Assembly (NCBI GenBank): GCA_036268075.1
Contig: DATAUV010000013.1
Span: 62,001 to 126,000, forward strand
Direction: 5' to 3'
Length of the DNA stretch: 64,000 bases
From: DATARH01 sp036268075
GTDB taxonomy: Bacteria > Pseudomonadota > Alphaproteobacteria > ATCC43930 > CGMCC-115725
The notes beneath the pieces are model-generated. The model worked only from the letters and a program-made list of their open reading frames with translations. It was not told where the DNA came from and ran no database searches. Below, piece by piece: positions 40,767-47,808 of the stretch. Numbering within the stretch: the stretch's first letter is position 1; each line of letters opens with the position of its first letter. The translations under genes and the position numbers were made by a program.

Positions 40767-41327
40767 ATGAGCGCCGCTTATTGCCTCGCCGCGCCGGCGC
40801 ACCCGCTGCACGGTCCCTATCACGACACCGAATACGGCTTTCCATCGGCCGACGAGTCGGTTTTGTTCGAGCGGCTGGTGCTCGAGATCAACCAGGCCGG
40901 ACTGTCGTGGCTGACCGTGCTGCAAAAGCGATCGGCGTTCCGCGCCGCCTTTGCCGATTTTTCGGTGGACCGAGTCGCCGCGTTCGACGACAGCGACCGT
41001 GAACGGCTGATGGCCGATGCCGGGATCATCCGCAACCGGCTCAAGATCGCCGCCGTCATCGACAACGCCCGTCGGATCAAGGAGTTCCGGGATAGCCATG
41101 GCTCGCTCGACGCCTGGCTGCACACCCACCATCCACTGTCGAAGCCCGACTGGGTCAAACTTTTCAAAAAGAATTTTCGCTTCACGGGCGGCGAGATCGT
41201 CGGCGAATTTTTGATGAGTCTCGGGTATCTGGCGGGCGCGCACGTAGCGGATTGCCCGATCTACGCGAGGGTCGTCGCGCTGTCGCCACCCTGGGCACAA
41301 GACGGTGGAATTATTTCTGGCCCTTAA
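40767..41327 (+). CDS. tag: DNA-3-methyladenine glycosylase I
   Basis: A 186-residue base-excision repair enzyme that removes 3-methyladenine. The helix-hairpin-helix glycosylase core shows YHDTEYGFP, LEINQAGLSWLTVLQKR and the zinc-site pair His/Cys in GAHVADCPIY, with the N-terminal Cys6 as another ligand. It occupies the place where proS and the lol genes often follow DUF1467 in related genomes, so a rearrangement boundary is likely nearby (inference). Confidence 0.92.
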   Translation: MSAAYCLAAPAHPLHGPYHDTEYGFPSADESVLFERLVLEINQAGLSWLTVLQKRSAFRAAFADFSVDRVAAFDDSDRERLMADAGIIRNRLKIAAVIDNARRIKEFRDSHGSLDAWLHTHHPLSKPDWVKLFKKNFRFTGGEIVGEFLMSLGYLAGAHVADCPIYARVVALSPPWAQDGGIISGP

Positions 41328-41351
41328 CGCAAAATACGTGGGCAGGGCAAA

Positions 41352-41380
41352 TTGACGCGCTGATTGTTCATCGCTATGTC
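41352..41380 (+). promoter_or_regulatory. Putative promoter of the grrA operon
   Basis: TTGACG (41352-41357) and TATGTC (41375-41380) are separated by exactly 17 bases. This is the best promoter-like pair in the 190-bp gap after tag. Transcription from about 41387 would give a leader of roughly 130 bases. Confidence 0.55.
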
Positions 41381-41518
41381 TTAGCCCAGGGATGATCACC
41401 GCTCGGGTGACGTATCTCACAGGTCCGGGGGGAGTGCGGGTCCGCGCTCCGGGCAACATTCGGCGGGGCGACCGCCTCGTCGAAAAAAGGCCGACCGGTC
41501 GCGATGATGGAGGAACCG

Positions 41519-41848
41519 TTGTCCTTGCGGCAAAAGTATTTAAAGACGGTGACTTACTTGATGCCGGCCGGCGCCCTCGGCGTTTCGCTGGCGCTCGGTG
41601 CCGCGGCCCCGGCCACGGCGAGCGAAGAGCCGCAGGGCGCGCAGCCCTCCGCGGTCGAGAAGGCCAAGGTCTCCGAGCGGCTCGCAGCGGTGCGCGACGC
41701 CGTGTCGACAGTCGACGCTGAGCGCGCGGCCGGCGCCAAGGCCAGCGGGCAGCTCGCCTGGGGCAATTGGGGCTTCGGCTTTGGCTGGCCGAACTGGAAC
41801 AACTGGCACAACTGGCGGAATTGGGGGAACTGGTTCCGCAACTGGTAA
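41519..41848 (+). CDS. GrrA/OscA1-like RiPP precursor with a Trp-X-Asn core
   Basis: A 109-residue precursor. Residues 1-34 form a signal-peptide-like leader (hydrophobic run PAGALGVSLALGAAAP, then ATAS). Residues 46-65 contain VSERLAAVRDAVS, which resembles the SRLxxIxxAI helix of GrrA precursors. The C-terminal core (81-109) has W-X-N triplets at 81-83, 90-92, 93-95, 96-98, 99-101 and 102-104, then FRN at 106-108 and a final Trp. Such aromatic-X-Asn triplets are the sites at which radical SAM enzymes form three-residue cyclophanes. The TTG start is chosen because GGAGGA lies 5 bases before it; ATGs at 41504 and 41507 in the same frame have no ribosome site and would add four or five residues. 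The maturase gene follows after 21 bases. Confidence 0.85.
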   Translation: MSLRQKYLKTVTYLMPAGALGVSLALGAAAPATASEEPQGAQPSAVEKAKVSERLAAVRDAVSTVDAERAAGAKASGQLAWGNWGFGFGWPNWNNWHNWRNWGNWFRNW

Positions 41849-41869
41849 TCCGGGATCGAGCGTCGGGCC

Positions 41870-43096
41870 ATGGCGCGCCCGCGCGCTGACGACCGACCGA
41901 GCGCGGCGCCCGGCCCCGATGGGCCGGGAACCGCCGTTCGGCCGCAAATCCAGTTGCTGGTCGTCCAGCCGACTCCGTTTTGCAACATCGACTGCCGCTA
42001 CTGCTATCTGCCCGACCGGGCGGACAGATCGGTGGTGGCGGACGCTACGCTGCGCAACCTGTTCGCCCAGGTCTTCGCGACCGGATGGGCGGCCGACGGG
42101 CTGAGCGTCGTCTGGCACGCCGGCGAACCGACCGTGTTGCCGGCCGAATGGTATCGGCGCGCTTTTCGCCTGATCGACGAATTGCGCCCGGGCGACCTCA
42201 AGATCAGCCACTCGTTCCAGACCAACGGCACGCTGATCGACGACGGTTGGTGCCGCTTCTTCGCGGAGGAGGGCATCAATGTCGGGGTCAGCATCGACGG
42301 ACCGAAGCACCTGCACGACAAAAACCGCGTGACCCGCGCCGGCCGCGGCACCTGGGACAAGGCGGTCGCCGGCATCCGGCTCCTGCGCCGGCACGGCGTG
42401 CCGTTCCACGTGATCTCGGTGCTGTCGGCGGAGAGCCTTGCGAGCCCGCGCGAGATGTTCGACTTCTACGTCGCCGAGGGGATCGAGCACGTCTGCTTCA
42501 ACGTCGAGGAGAGCGAGGGCGAGCACGTCTCGGAATCGTTCGCCACGGCCGGGATCGATCGGCTCTACTACCGCTTTCTCAGCGAGTTCTGGCGGCTGTC
42601 CGCCGGCGCGCCGGGCAAGATCAACTTCATCCGCGAGATCGACGACGCGACGCGGCAGGTGTTGCGGCCGGCCGAGGCGGGGTTCCTCAACCAGCTCGTC
42701 GAGCCGTTCGCGGTGACGAGCATGGATTGGCGCGGCAACGTCGCGACGTTCTCGCCGGAATTGCTCGGGCTCAAGAATGCCGAATACGACGATTTCATCA
42801 TCGGCAACGTCAACCGCGAGACCCTGGCCGAGATGGCGCAGCGCCCGGTCCTGGCGCGGATGCTCACGGATATCCGTGCCGGGGTGGCGCTGTGCCGCGA
42901 GCGCTGCGAGTATTTCAGCGTGTGCGGCGGCGGGGAGCCGGTCAACAAGCTGTTCGAGAACGGCGGGTTCGCGACGGCCGAGACGACCTATTGCCGGATG
43001 ACGAAGATGCGGGCGACCGACCTCGTGCTCGACCGGCTCGAACGGGTGGAACCGGGTATCGAATTGGTGGCCGGCGTAGCCGAGCCGGCCGTGTGA
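41870..43096 (+). CDS. GrrM-type radical SAM/SPASM peptide maturase
   Basis: A 408-residue radical SAM enzyme. The CxxxCxxC motif for the SAM-binding [4Fe-4S] cluster is Cys38, Cys42 and Cys45. WHAGEPT (the GGE-like motif) and SFQTNGTLID, SVSIDGP-type strands follow. The C-terminal SPASM region carries Cys342, Cys346, Cys352 and Cys375 (LCRERCEYFSVCGGGEP...TTYC) for auxiliary clusters. The layout and the CGGGEP-NKLFENG stretch match the GRRM family. Its presumed substrate is the Trp-X-Asn peptide encoded 21 bases upstream, cross-linked at Trp/Phe and the third residue. It starts at ATG 41870. Confidence 0.92.
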   Translation: MARPRADDRPSAAPGPDGPGTAVRPQIQLLVVQPTPFCNIDCRYCYLPDRADRSVVADATLRNLFAQVFATGWAADGLSVVWHAGEPTVLPAEWYRRAFRLIDELRPGDLKISHSFQTNGTLIDDGWCRFFAEEGINVGVSIDGPKHLHDKNRVTRAGRGTWDKAVAGIRLLRRHGVPFHVISVLSAESLASPREMFDFYVAEGIEHVCFNVEESEGEHVSESFATAGIDRLYYRFLSEFWRLSAGAPGKINFIREIDDATRQVLRPAEAGFLNQLVEPFAVTSMDWRGNVATFSPELLGLKNAEYDDFIIGNVNRETLAEMAQRPVLARMLTDIRAGVALCRERCEYFSVCGGGEPVNKLFENGGFATAETTYCRMTKMRATDLVLDRLERVEPGIELVAGVAEPAV

Positions 43097-43184
43097 CGGG
43101 CGGCCCGTGGCCGCCTGGTGGAACCAAGACGGGCGGCCCGTGGCCGCCTGGTGTGACCAAGACGGGCGGCCCGTGGCCGCCTGG
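43096..43184 (+). repeat. 33-bp tandem repeat of hairpins, 2.7 copies
   Basis: Units start at 43096, 43129 and 43162. Each contains GGCGGCC-CGT-GGCCGCC, a perfect 7-bp stem with a 3-base loop, so the transcript would hold three identical hairpins in a row. They lie between the maturase stop and the next ribosome site and could trim or stabilise the mRNA upstream of them. Confidence 0.85.
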
Positions 43185-43214
43185 GGGTAATGGCCTATTT
43201 ATCGGAGGAAGGGG

Positions 43215-43955
43215 ATGACAAGAATCGTTCCGAAGCTTTGCAGCGTCGCCGCCGCCTTGGCGTTGACGCTCGGTCTGGCCGGGGGAGCCTGGGCGCAGCA
43301 GCCATCGGGCACGGCGGCGCCCGCGGGTGGTCCGGGCGGCGGCGGCGGCTCCGAGGGCTATGCCCAGCAGGGCAGCCCCGACGCGGCCGGCCCGACCGGC
43401 GCCGCGCGGGCGCTGGCGATGCCGATCCTCTATGTCACCAGCGTCGAGGTCGTGCGCACCGCCGCCGATCCCAAGCTCGACATCATCCGCGTGACCGGCC
43501 TCGCCAGCTCGGCGGGCTGGAGCAACCCGCAGCTCGTGCCCTTCTTCTACGGCAAGCCGGCCGATGACGTCCTCGACCTGCAATTGATCGCCGACAGCCC
43601 CGAGCAGTCGCAAAAGGCCGATGGTTTTGTTCCGCTCGGCGCGATGTTCACGCTTGAGTCCGGTCACCCGTTCAAGGGCGTGCGGGTGCGCGCGGGCGCC
43701 AACGCGATCGAGCTCAAGGCGATGCCCGGCTCGGCCGAGAACAAGGTGACGGCCGATAGCGGCAAGGATCTGATCGGCAAGAAATTCCTCGAAAAGGGTC
43801 CGGCGGGCCCCGGCGTGGTGACCGCCGCCGATCTGCCGCGCGGGTTCCGCACGATCGCGCCGAGCCACGGCGTTGCAGGCATTACCCACAACCCGAACCG
43901 GCTCAACCTGATCCTCGACGACCAGAACAAGATCGTCATGGCCTTCTGGGAGTAA
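43215..43955 (+). CDS. Secreted protein of unknown function in the GRRM locus
   Basis: A 246-residue protein with a signal peptide (SVAAALALTLGLAGGAWAQQ). A Gly/Pro/Ser-rich linker (residues about 30-60) and a beta-rich domain with LYVTSVEVVRTAADPKLDIIRVTGLAS follow. The C-terminus is RLNLILDDQNKIVMAFWE, which is reminiscent of the last strands of I78-type inhibitors but too short to assign. It occupies the place where GrrP (a solute-binding-like protein) is found in other GRRM loci, yet does not resemble one. A role in binding, exporting or protecting the mature peptide is possible. Start ATG 43215 has GGAGGAAGGGG upstream. Confidence 0.75.
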   Translation: MTRIVPKLCSVAAALALTLGLAGGAWAQQPSGTAAPAGGPGGGGGSEGYAQQGSPDAAGPTGAARALAMPILYVTSVEVVRTAADPKLDIIRVTGLASSAGWSNPQLVPFFYGKPADDVLDLQLIADSPEQSQKADGFVPLGAMFTLESGHPFKGVRVRAGANAIELKAMPGSAENKVTADSGKDLIGKKFLEKGPAGPGVVTAADLPRGFRTIAPSHGVAGITHNPNRLNLILDDQNKIVMAFWE

Positions 43956-44030
43956 TCGCGGTAAGCCTTGGCAGACGGCCCCGGGTCGAAACGACTCGGC
44001 TCGGGGCTTTTTCCCGCGACACGGGCCGCG

Positions 44031-45383
44031 ATGGTACAACCGACACAAGCCGACGTTCCTGCCCGAGAAGCCCCGCCGGTCGAAGAGATCGCCCGGCTCC
44101 TGGCGCTGCATCCGATCTTCGATAAGTTCGACCCGGTATCGCTGCTCGCGGTCGCGGCGCGATGCGGGTTCGACACGTTTCCGGTTGGCGCGACGATCAT
44201 GCGCCAGGGCGAGCACGGCACCTTCGCCTATATGATCGTCGAGGGCGCCGCCGACATCTTTGTCGAGATTCCGGGCGACAGCATCCACATGGCCACGGTC
44301 GGGCCGCCGGTGATCATCGGCGAGCTCGGCGCGCTGACCGATATGCCGCGCACCGCGACGGTGGTCGTCAACGCGCCGCTGGCGGTGGTGCGGATCGAGC
44401 GCGACCGGCTGATCGCGCTGACCGTGTCGTACCCGTCGATCAGCGCCGGGGTCATCGACGAGCTCGGTCACCGCCTGCACGACATGAACCATTCGCTGGC
44501 CTATCTGACCTATGCCGCGACGGCGCTGAAGCGCGACGAGTACGACCCGGTCATGCTCGACGAGTTGACCAACCAGCCGGGGGCGCTCGCCGCCTTTGCC
44601 CGTGTTTTCGCCGACATGGCGACGGAAATCCGCGCCAAGCAGTCGCGACGCCAGGAGATGCAGGCCGCCGCGACGATCCAGAACTCGATCCTTCCGCCAC
44701 CCCTCACGCGGAAAGGCCCGACCGAGGCGATCGACCTTCACGCCGAGATGCACCCGGCGCGCGAGATCGGCGGCGATTTCTACGATTTCTTCGTGATCGA
44801 CGACACGCATCTGGCGCTGACCCTCGCCGATGTGTCGGGCAAGGGCATTCCGGCGGCGCTGTTCATGGCGGTGTCGCGCACGGTCCTGCGCACGACCGGC
44901 GGCGTCGGCCAGCTTGCTTCGCGAATGGCGGCGGCGAACCAGTTGCTGGCGACCGAGAATGCCGCGTGCATGTTCGTCACGACGTTCCACGGCGTGCTCG
45001 ACATGAAGACCGGGGTGCTCACCTACTGCAACGCTGGGCACAACCCGCCCTATCTGCTGCGTGCCGAGGGCGGGTTCGAGACGCTGGGGGCGACCGGGAT
45101 TCCGTTCGGCGTGATGACCGACATGCCGTACCGCACCGCCGAGGCGACGCTGCGGCCGGGCGACACGCTGTTCGTCTACAGCGACGGCATCACCGAAGCC
45201 TTTAATCCCGAGGGGCAGGAATTCACCACGCACCGGCTCGAAGCCGCGCTCGCCGCCGCGCATGGCGGCAGCGCCGCCGACATCGTCGCCCGCGTCCTCG
45301 CCGACACCAACAATTTCGCCAACGGCGCCGAACAATCCGACGACATCACCGGAATGGCGCTGGTGTTCCAGGGGCCGGGCTAA
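44031..45383 (+). CDS. cNMP-binding-domain/SpoIIE PP2C phosphatase
   Basis: A 450-residue RsbU-like serine phosphatase. Residues 20-135 form a cyclic-nucleotide-binding fold with an intact phosphate cassette (IGELGALTDMPRTATV). A helical linker follows, and from about 225 a PP2C/SpoIIE domain with the metal aspartates in GGDFYDFF, DVSGKGIPAALFM, YSDGITE and QSDDIT. Such enzymes dephosphorylate a STAS antagonist and so release a sigma factor or other target; here cAMP or cGMP may gate it. The start is taken at ATG 44031; a TTG at 43968 is an alternative, and neither has a good ribosome site. Its stop overlaps the convergent kinase gene by 3 bases. Confidence 0.88.
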   Translation: MVQPTQADVPAREAPPVEEIARLLALHPIFDKFDPVSLLAVAARCGFDTFPVGATIMRQGEHGTFAYMIVEGAADIFVEIPGDSIHMATVGPPVIIGELGALTDMPRTATVVVNAPLAVVRIERDRLIALTVSYPSISAGVIDELGHRLHDMNHSLAYLTYAATALKRDEYDPVMLDELTNQPGALAAFARVFADMATEIRAKQSRRQEMQAAATIQNSILPPPLTRKGPTEAIDLHAEMHPAREIGGDFYDFFVIDDTHLALTLADVSGKGIPAALFMAVSRTVLRTTGGVGQLASRMAAANQLLATENAACMFVTTFHGVLDMKTGVLTYCNAGHNPPYLLRAEGGFETLGATGIPFGVMTDMPYRTAEATLRPGDTLFVYSDGITEAFNPEGQEFTTHRLEAALAAAHGGSAADIVARVLADTNNFANGAEQSDDITGMALVFQGPG

Positions 45384-45796
45384 GCCAGGTTCTTCTCGAT
45401 CGCCAGCCGGTTTTCGTCGCCGTCGCGCCGGTAGTCGACGCGATCAACCATCGAGCGGATCAAATGGAGGCCGAGGCCGCCGACCGGGCGCTCGTCGAGC
45501 GGCGAGGTGAGGTCGGGCGCGGGGGCGGCGGCGGGATCGAATTCGCGGCCGTTATCGACGAGCTCGGCGCGCACCCGGTCGGGCAGGACCTCAAGCGACA
45601 GGATGATCCGGTGCGGCGCGGCCACGCCGTCAAAGGCATGGTTGATGACGTTCACCACCGCCTCCTCGAGCGCCAGGGTCATCTTGAAAACAATCGGCGC
45701 GGCGACCCCTTCCGCCGTCAGCACCTCTTCGACCCACTCGTTGAGGCGCGGGATCTCGCCGACATCGTCGGCGAGCGCGATTTGATGCACCGCCAT
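45380..45796 (-). CDS. Anti-sigma regulatory factor, RsbW-like Ser kinase
   Basis: A 138-residue GHKL ATPase/kinase of the RsbW/SpoIIAB type. The N-box is LALEEAVVNVINHAF, G1 is DNGREFDP, and G2 is GGLGLHLIRSMVD. It should phosphorylate the STAS protein encoded divergently upstream and sequester a partner when unopposed. The start is MAVHQIAL at 45796; the longer upstream frame has no support. It is convergent with the phosphatase (stops overlap at 45380-45383) and divergent from the antagonist gene. Confidence 0.9.
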   Translation of the reverse strand: MAVHQIALADDVGEIPRLNEWVEEVLTAEGVAAPIVFKMTLALEEAVVNVINHAFDGVAAPHRIILSLEVLPDRVRAELVDNGREFDPAAAPAPDLTSPLDERPVGGLGLHLIRSMVDRVDYRRDGDENRLAIEKNLA

Positions 45797-45927
45797 GCCG
45801 CCTCTTAACGCCCCCGACCGGTGAAGCCAAGCCCGCGCAGAAGATGGCAGGCTCCGGCCCGGTGGACTTGTCTCGCGATCCGGCAACGTGCTAACCACAG
45901 CGGCAGGTCGAAAGGGCGGGGGTCGCG

Positions 45928-46263
45928 ATGGACATTGAGCGGGAACAGCAGGGCGACGTCACCATCGTCAAGCTCGGCGGCAGGTTCGACAGCGCTGCCG
46001 CCCCCGCCGCCGAAACCCAGCTCGGCGGCGCGCTGGGGACGGGCGCGGCGCATCTCGCGATCGACATGAGCGGGCTCGAATACATCAGCAGCGCCGGGTT
46101 GCGCGTGCTCCTGGTCCTCGCCAGAAAGGTGCAGCAGGGCGCCGGCAAGGTGGCGCTGTTCGGACTGGCCCCCAATGTACGCGAGGTGTTCACGGTCAGC
46201 GGGCTCGACACGATCCTGTCGATCCAGCCCGATGCCGCCGCCGCGCTCGCGCACGTGCGCTAA
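45928..46263 (+). CDS. STAS-domain anti-sigma factor antagonist (RsbV-like)
   Basis: A 111-residue STAS protein. The phosphorylation loop is DMSGLEYISSAGLRVLL, with Ser54/Ser55 at the conserved position. In the partner switch the unphosphorylated form binds the kinase and frees its target. It forms the module with the kinase and the phosphatase. A GOLPH3-like gene follows after 14 bases on the same strand, so these two are probably co-transcribed. Confidence 0.92.
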   Translation: MDIEREQQGDVTIVKLGGRFDSAAAPAAETQLGGALGTGAAHLAIDMSGLEYISSAGLRVLLVLARKVQQGAGKVALFGLAPNVREVFTVSGLDTILSIQPDAAAALAHVR

Positions 46264-46277
46264 GGGAGGGGAATCCG

Positions 46278-46934
46278 ATGTTGGGTTTTGTCGAAGAAAT
46301 CACCCTCCTGCTGCTCGACGACGCCAGCGGCGAGTTTGTCGACATGCCGGTCTCCGGCTTCGCGACGGTGATCGCCGGCGCGGCGCTGATGGATTTGGCG
46401 ATGCACAACCGCGTCGACACCGACCTCGAAAAGCTGATGGTCGTCGACAAAACCGCGACCGGCGACGCGATCCTGGACGACGCGCTGGCTCGGCTCGGCG
46501 AGAAGCCCGAGGACGCCGACGGCATGCGCATCCTCGAGGCGATCGACCGCGTCGGCCTCCAGGCGCAGGATTATTCGGCCGAGGCGCTGAAGCGGCTCAA
46601 GGAACTCGGCATCCTGCGCGAGGATTCGGGCCGGTTCCTGTGGGTCTTCCGCACCCGCCGCTACCCGACGATCGACGACCGCGAGGAGCGCGAGGTCAAG
46701 GCGCGGCTCCACCAGATCCTGACCACCGACGAAATCCCCGATCCGCGCGACGTCGTGCTGATCTGCCTCGTCGCCGCGTGTGGGCTGATGGAGCTGGTGC
46801 TGACCCCGGAAGAGCTCGCAAAGGCCGAGCCGCGCGTCGAGCAGCTCCGCAAGATGGATCTGATCGGCCAGGCGGTCGCGAAGGCGGTCGGCGAGATCGA
46901 GTTCATCTTCCGCTACGCGACGAGCGCCGCGTAG
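46278..46934 (+). CDS. GOLPH3/VPS74 (GPP34) family protein
   Basis: A 218-residue, largely helical protein of the GPP34 fold, known from eukaryotic Golgi phosphoproteins that read PI4P. The N-terminal block is LGFVEEITLLLLDDASGEF followed by AALMDLAMHNRVDTDLEKLMVVD. The middle block is RLKELGILREDSGRFLWVFRTRRYPTIDD and the C-terminal helical block begins PDPRDVVLICLVAACGLMELVL. The exposed hydrophobic/Arg segment (FRTRRYP) is the region that contacts membranes in the eukaryotic proteins. Bacterial members are uncommon in Proteobacteria and their role is poorly known. A strong GGGAGGGG precedes the ATG. It is 14 bases behind the STAS gene. Confidence 0.88.
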   Translation: MLGFVEEITLLLLDDASGEFVDMPVSGFATVIAGAALMDLAMHNRVDTDLEKLMVVDKTATGDAILDDALARLGEKPEDADGMRILEAIDRVGLQAQDYSAEALKRLKELGILREDSGRFLWVFRTRRYPTIDDREEREVKARLHQILTTDEIPDPRDVVLICLVAACGLMELVLTPEELAKAEPRVEQLRKMDLIGQAVAKAVGEIEFIFRYATSAA

Positions 46935-46941
46935 CGCGCTT

Positions 46942-47646
46942 TCATCCCGCGGCGGCGGGATGCCCCGGATAGAGGTGTCCGAGGCCGCCGAACGCGGCGG
47001 CAAGCCCGTCGCGCCAGGTGCGCAGGGCGGTGCCTTCGGCGACGAAATCCTCCGGTGCGCCGAGCCGGGCGTATTGGAAGAGCGAGAACACCAGATAGTC
47101 GGCATAGCTCGGCGCCGCACCGGCGAGGTACGGCTGCTCGGCGAGCGTTCGTTCGAGCGGCGCGATGGTCGCGGCGAACTCGGCGAGCCAGCGCGGGCGA
47201 TCGGCGCAATATTCCTCGAGCGTGCAGCCGAACGCCGCCTCGCGCGAGCTTCGGTAATAGGCGCGATCTTCCGGTGCGAGGCACTGGATGAAATCGGCGG
47301 CGATCAGCCGGCGGATCGCCGCCGCGAGGATATGGTCCGCCCATAGGTTCGTGAGCCGCGCCAGCCCACGCCCGGCCGCGCCGCCGAAAAGGGACGGGTG
47401 GTCGGGATAGCGGTCTTCGAGATGGCAGGCGATATCCCACGAATCGTGCACGACCTGCCCGTCGTCGACGATGATCGGAGTGAAGTGCTGGCCGCTGAGG
47501 CCGCGGATCGTCTCGACATCGGCGAAACGCACGAGCTGGAACTCGACCGGCACGCCCTTATGCGCAAGCGCATAGCGGATGCGCCACGAAAACGGGCTCG
47601 GCCGCCTTCCGTCATGGCCGAGGCGCTCGTACATGGTCAGGGCCAT
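46942..47646 (-). CDS. Glutathione S-transferase family protein
   Basis: A 234-residue protein with a thioredoxin-like N-terminal domain (PFSWRIRYALAHKGVPVEF, TPIIVDDGQVVHDSWDIACHLEDRYP) and an all-helical C-terminal domain (YLAGAAPSYADYLVFSLFQY). The Ser in PSPFSWR is at the catalytic position, which points to the beta-etherase-like/Ser class. The substrate is unknown. It is convergent with the GPP34 gene (7 bases between stops). Confidence 0.88.
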   Translation of the reverse strand: MALTMYERLGHDGRRPSPFSWRIRYALAHKGVPVEFQLVRFADVETIRGLSGQHFTPIIVDDGQVVHDSWDIACHLEDRYPDHPSLFGGAAGRGLARLTNLWADHILAAAIRRLIAADFIQCLAPEDRAYYRSSREAAFGCTLEEYCADRPRWLAEFAATIAPLERTLAEQPYLAGAAPSYADYLVFSLFQYARLGAPEDFVAEGTALRTWRDGLAAAFGGLGHLYPGHPAAAG

Positions 47647-47666
47647 GGGGCCTCGATGCGGGGAAA

Positions 47667-47743
47667 TGGTCGGAGTGAGAGGATTTGAACCTCCGGCCCC
47701 TGCCTCCCGAAAGCAGTGCTCTACCAGGCTGAGCTACACTCCG
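47667..47743 (-). tRNA. tRNA-Pro (CGG)
   Basis: On the minus strand: acceptor CGGAGTG/CACTCCG, D-arm AGCTCAGCCTGGTAGAGC, anticodon stem CTGCT/GGCAG around TTCGGGA (anticodon CGG), T-loop GGTTCAAATCC, discriminator A and encoded CCA. Confidence 0.96.
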
Positions 47744-47808
47744 CCGACCGGGCCGGTGATATAGGCTTTACCGCGGTTCCGCGCAACCCGCCCCGAAACC
47801 AAACCGCA

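Noticed and set aside
43215..43955. Secreted protein as GrrP
   Set aside because: GrrP is a solute-binding-like protein; this sequence has no such fold signature and is shorter.
42942..45335. 797-codon minus-strand frame across the GRRM/partner-switch region
   Set aside because: It runs through the tandem hairpins and opposes two convincing genes. Its apparent PGGHGPPV repeats are only the translated 33-bp units.
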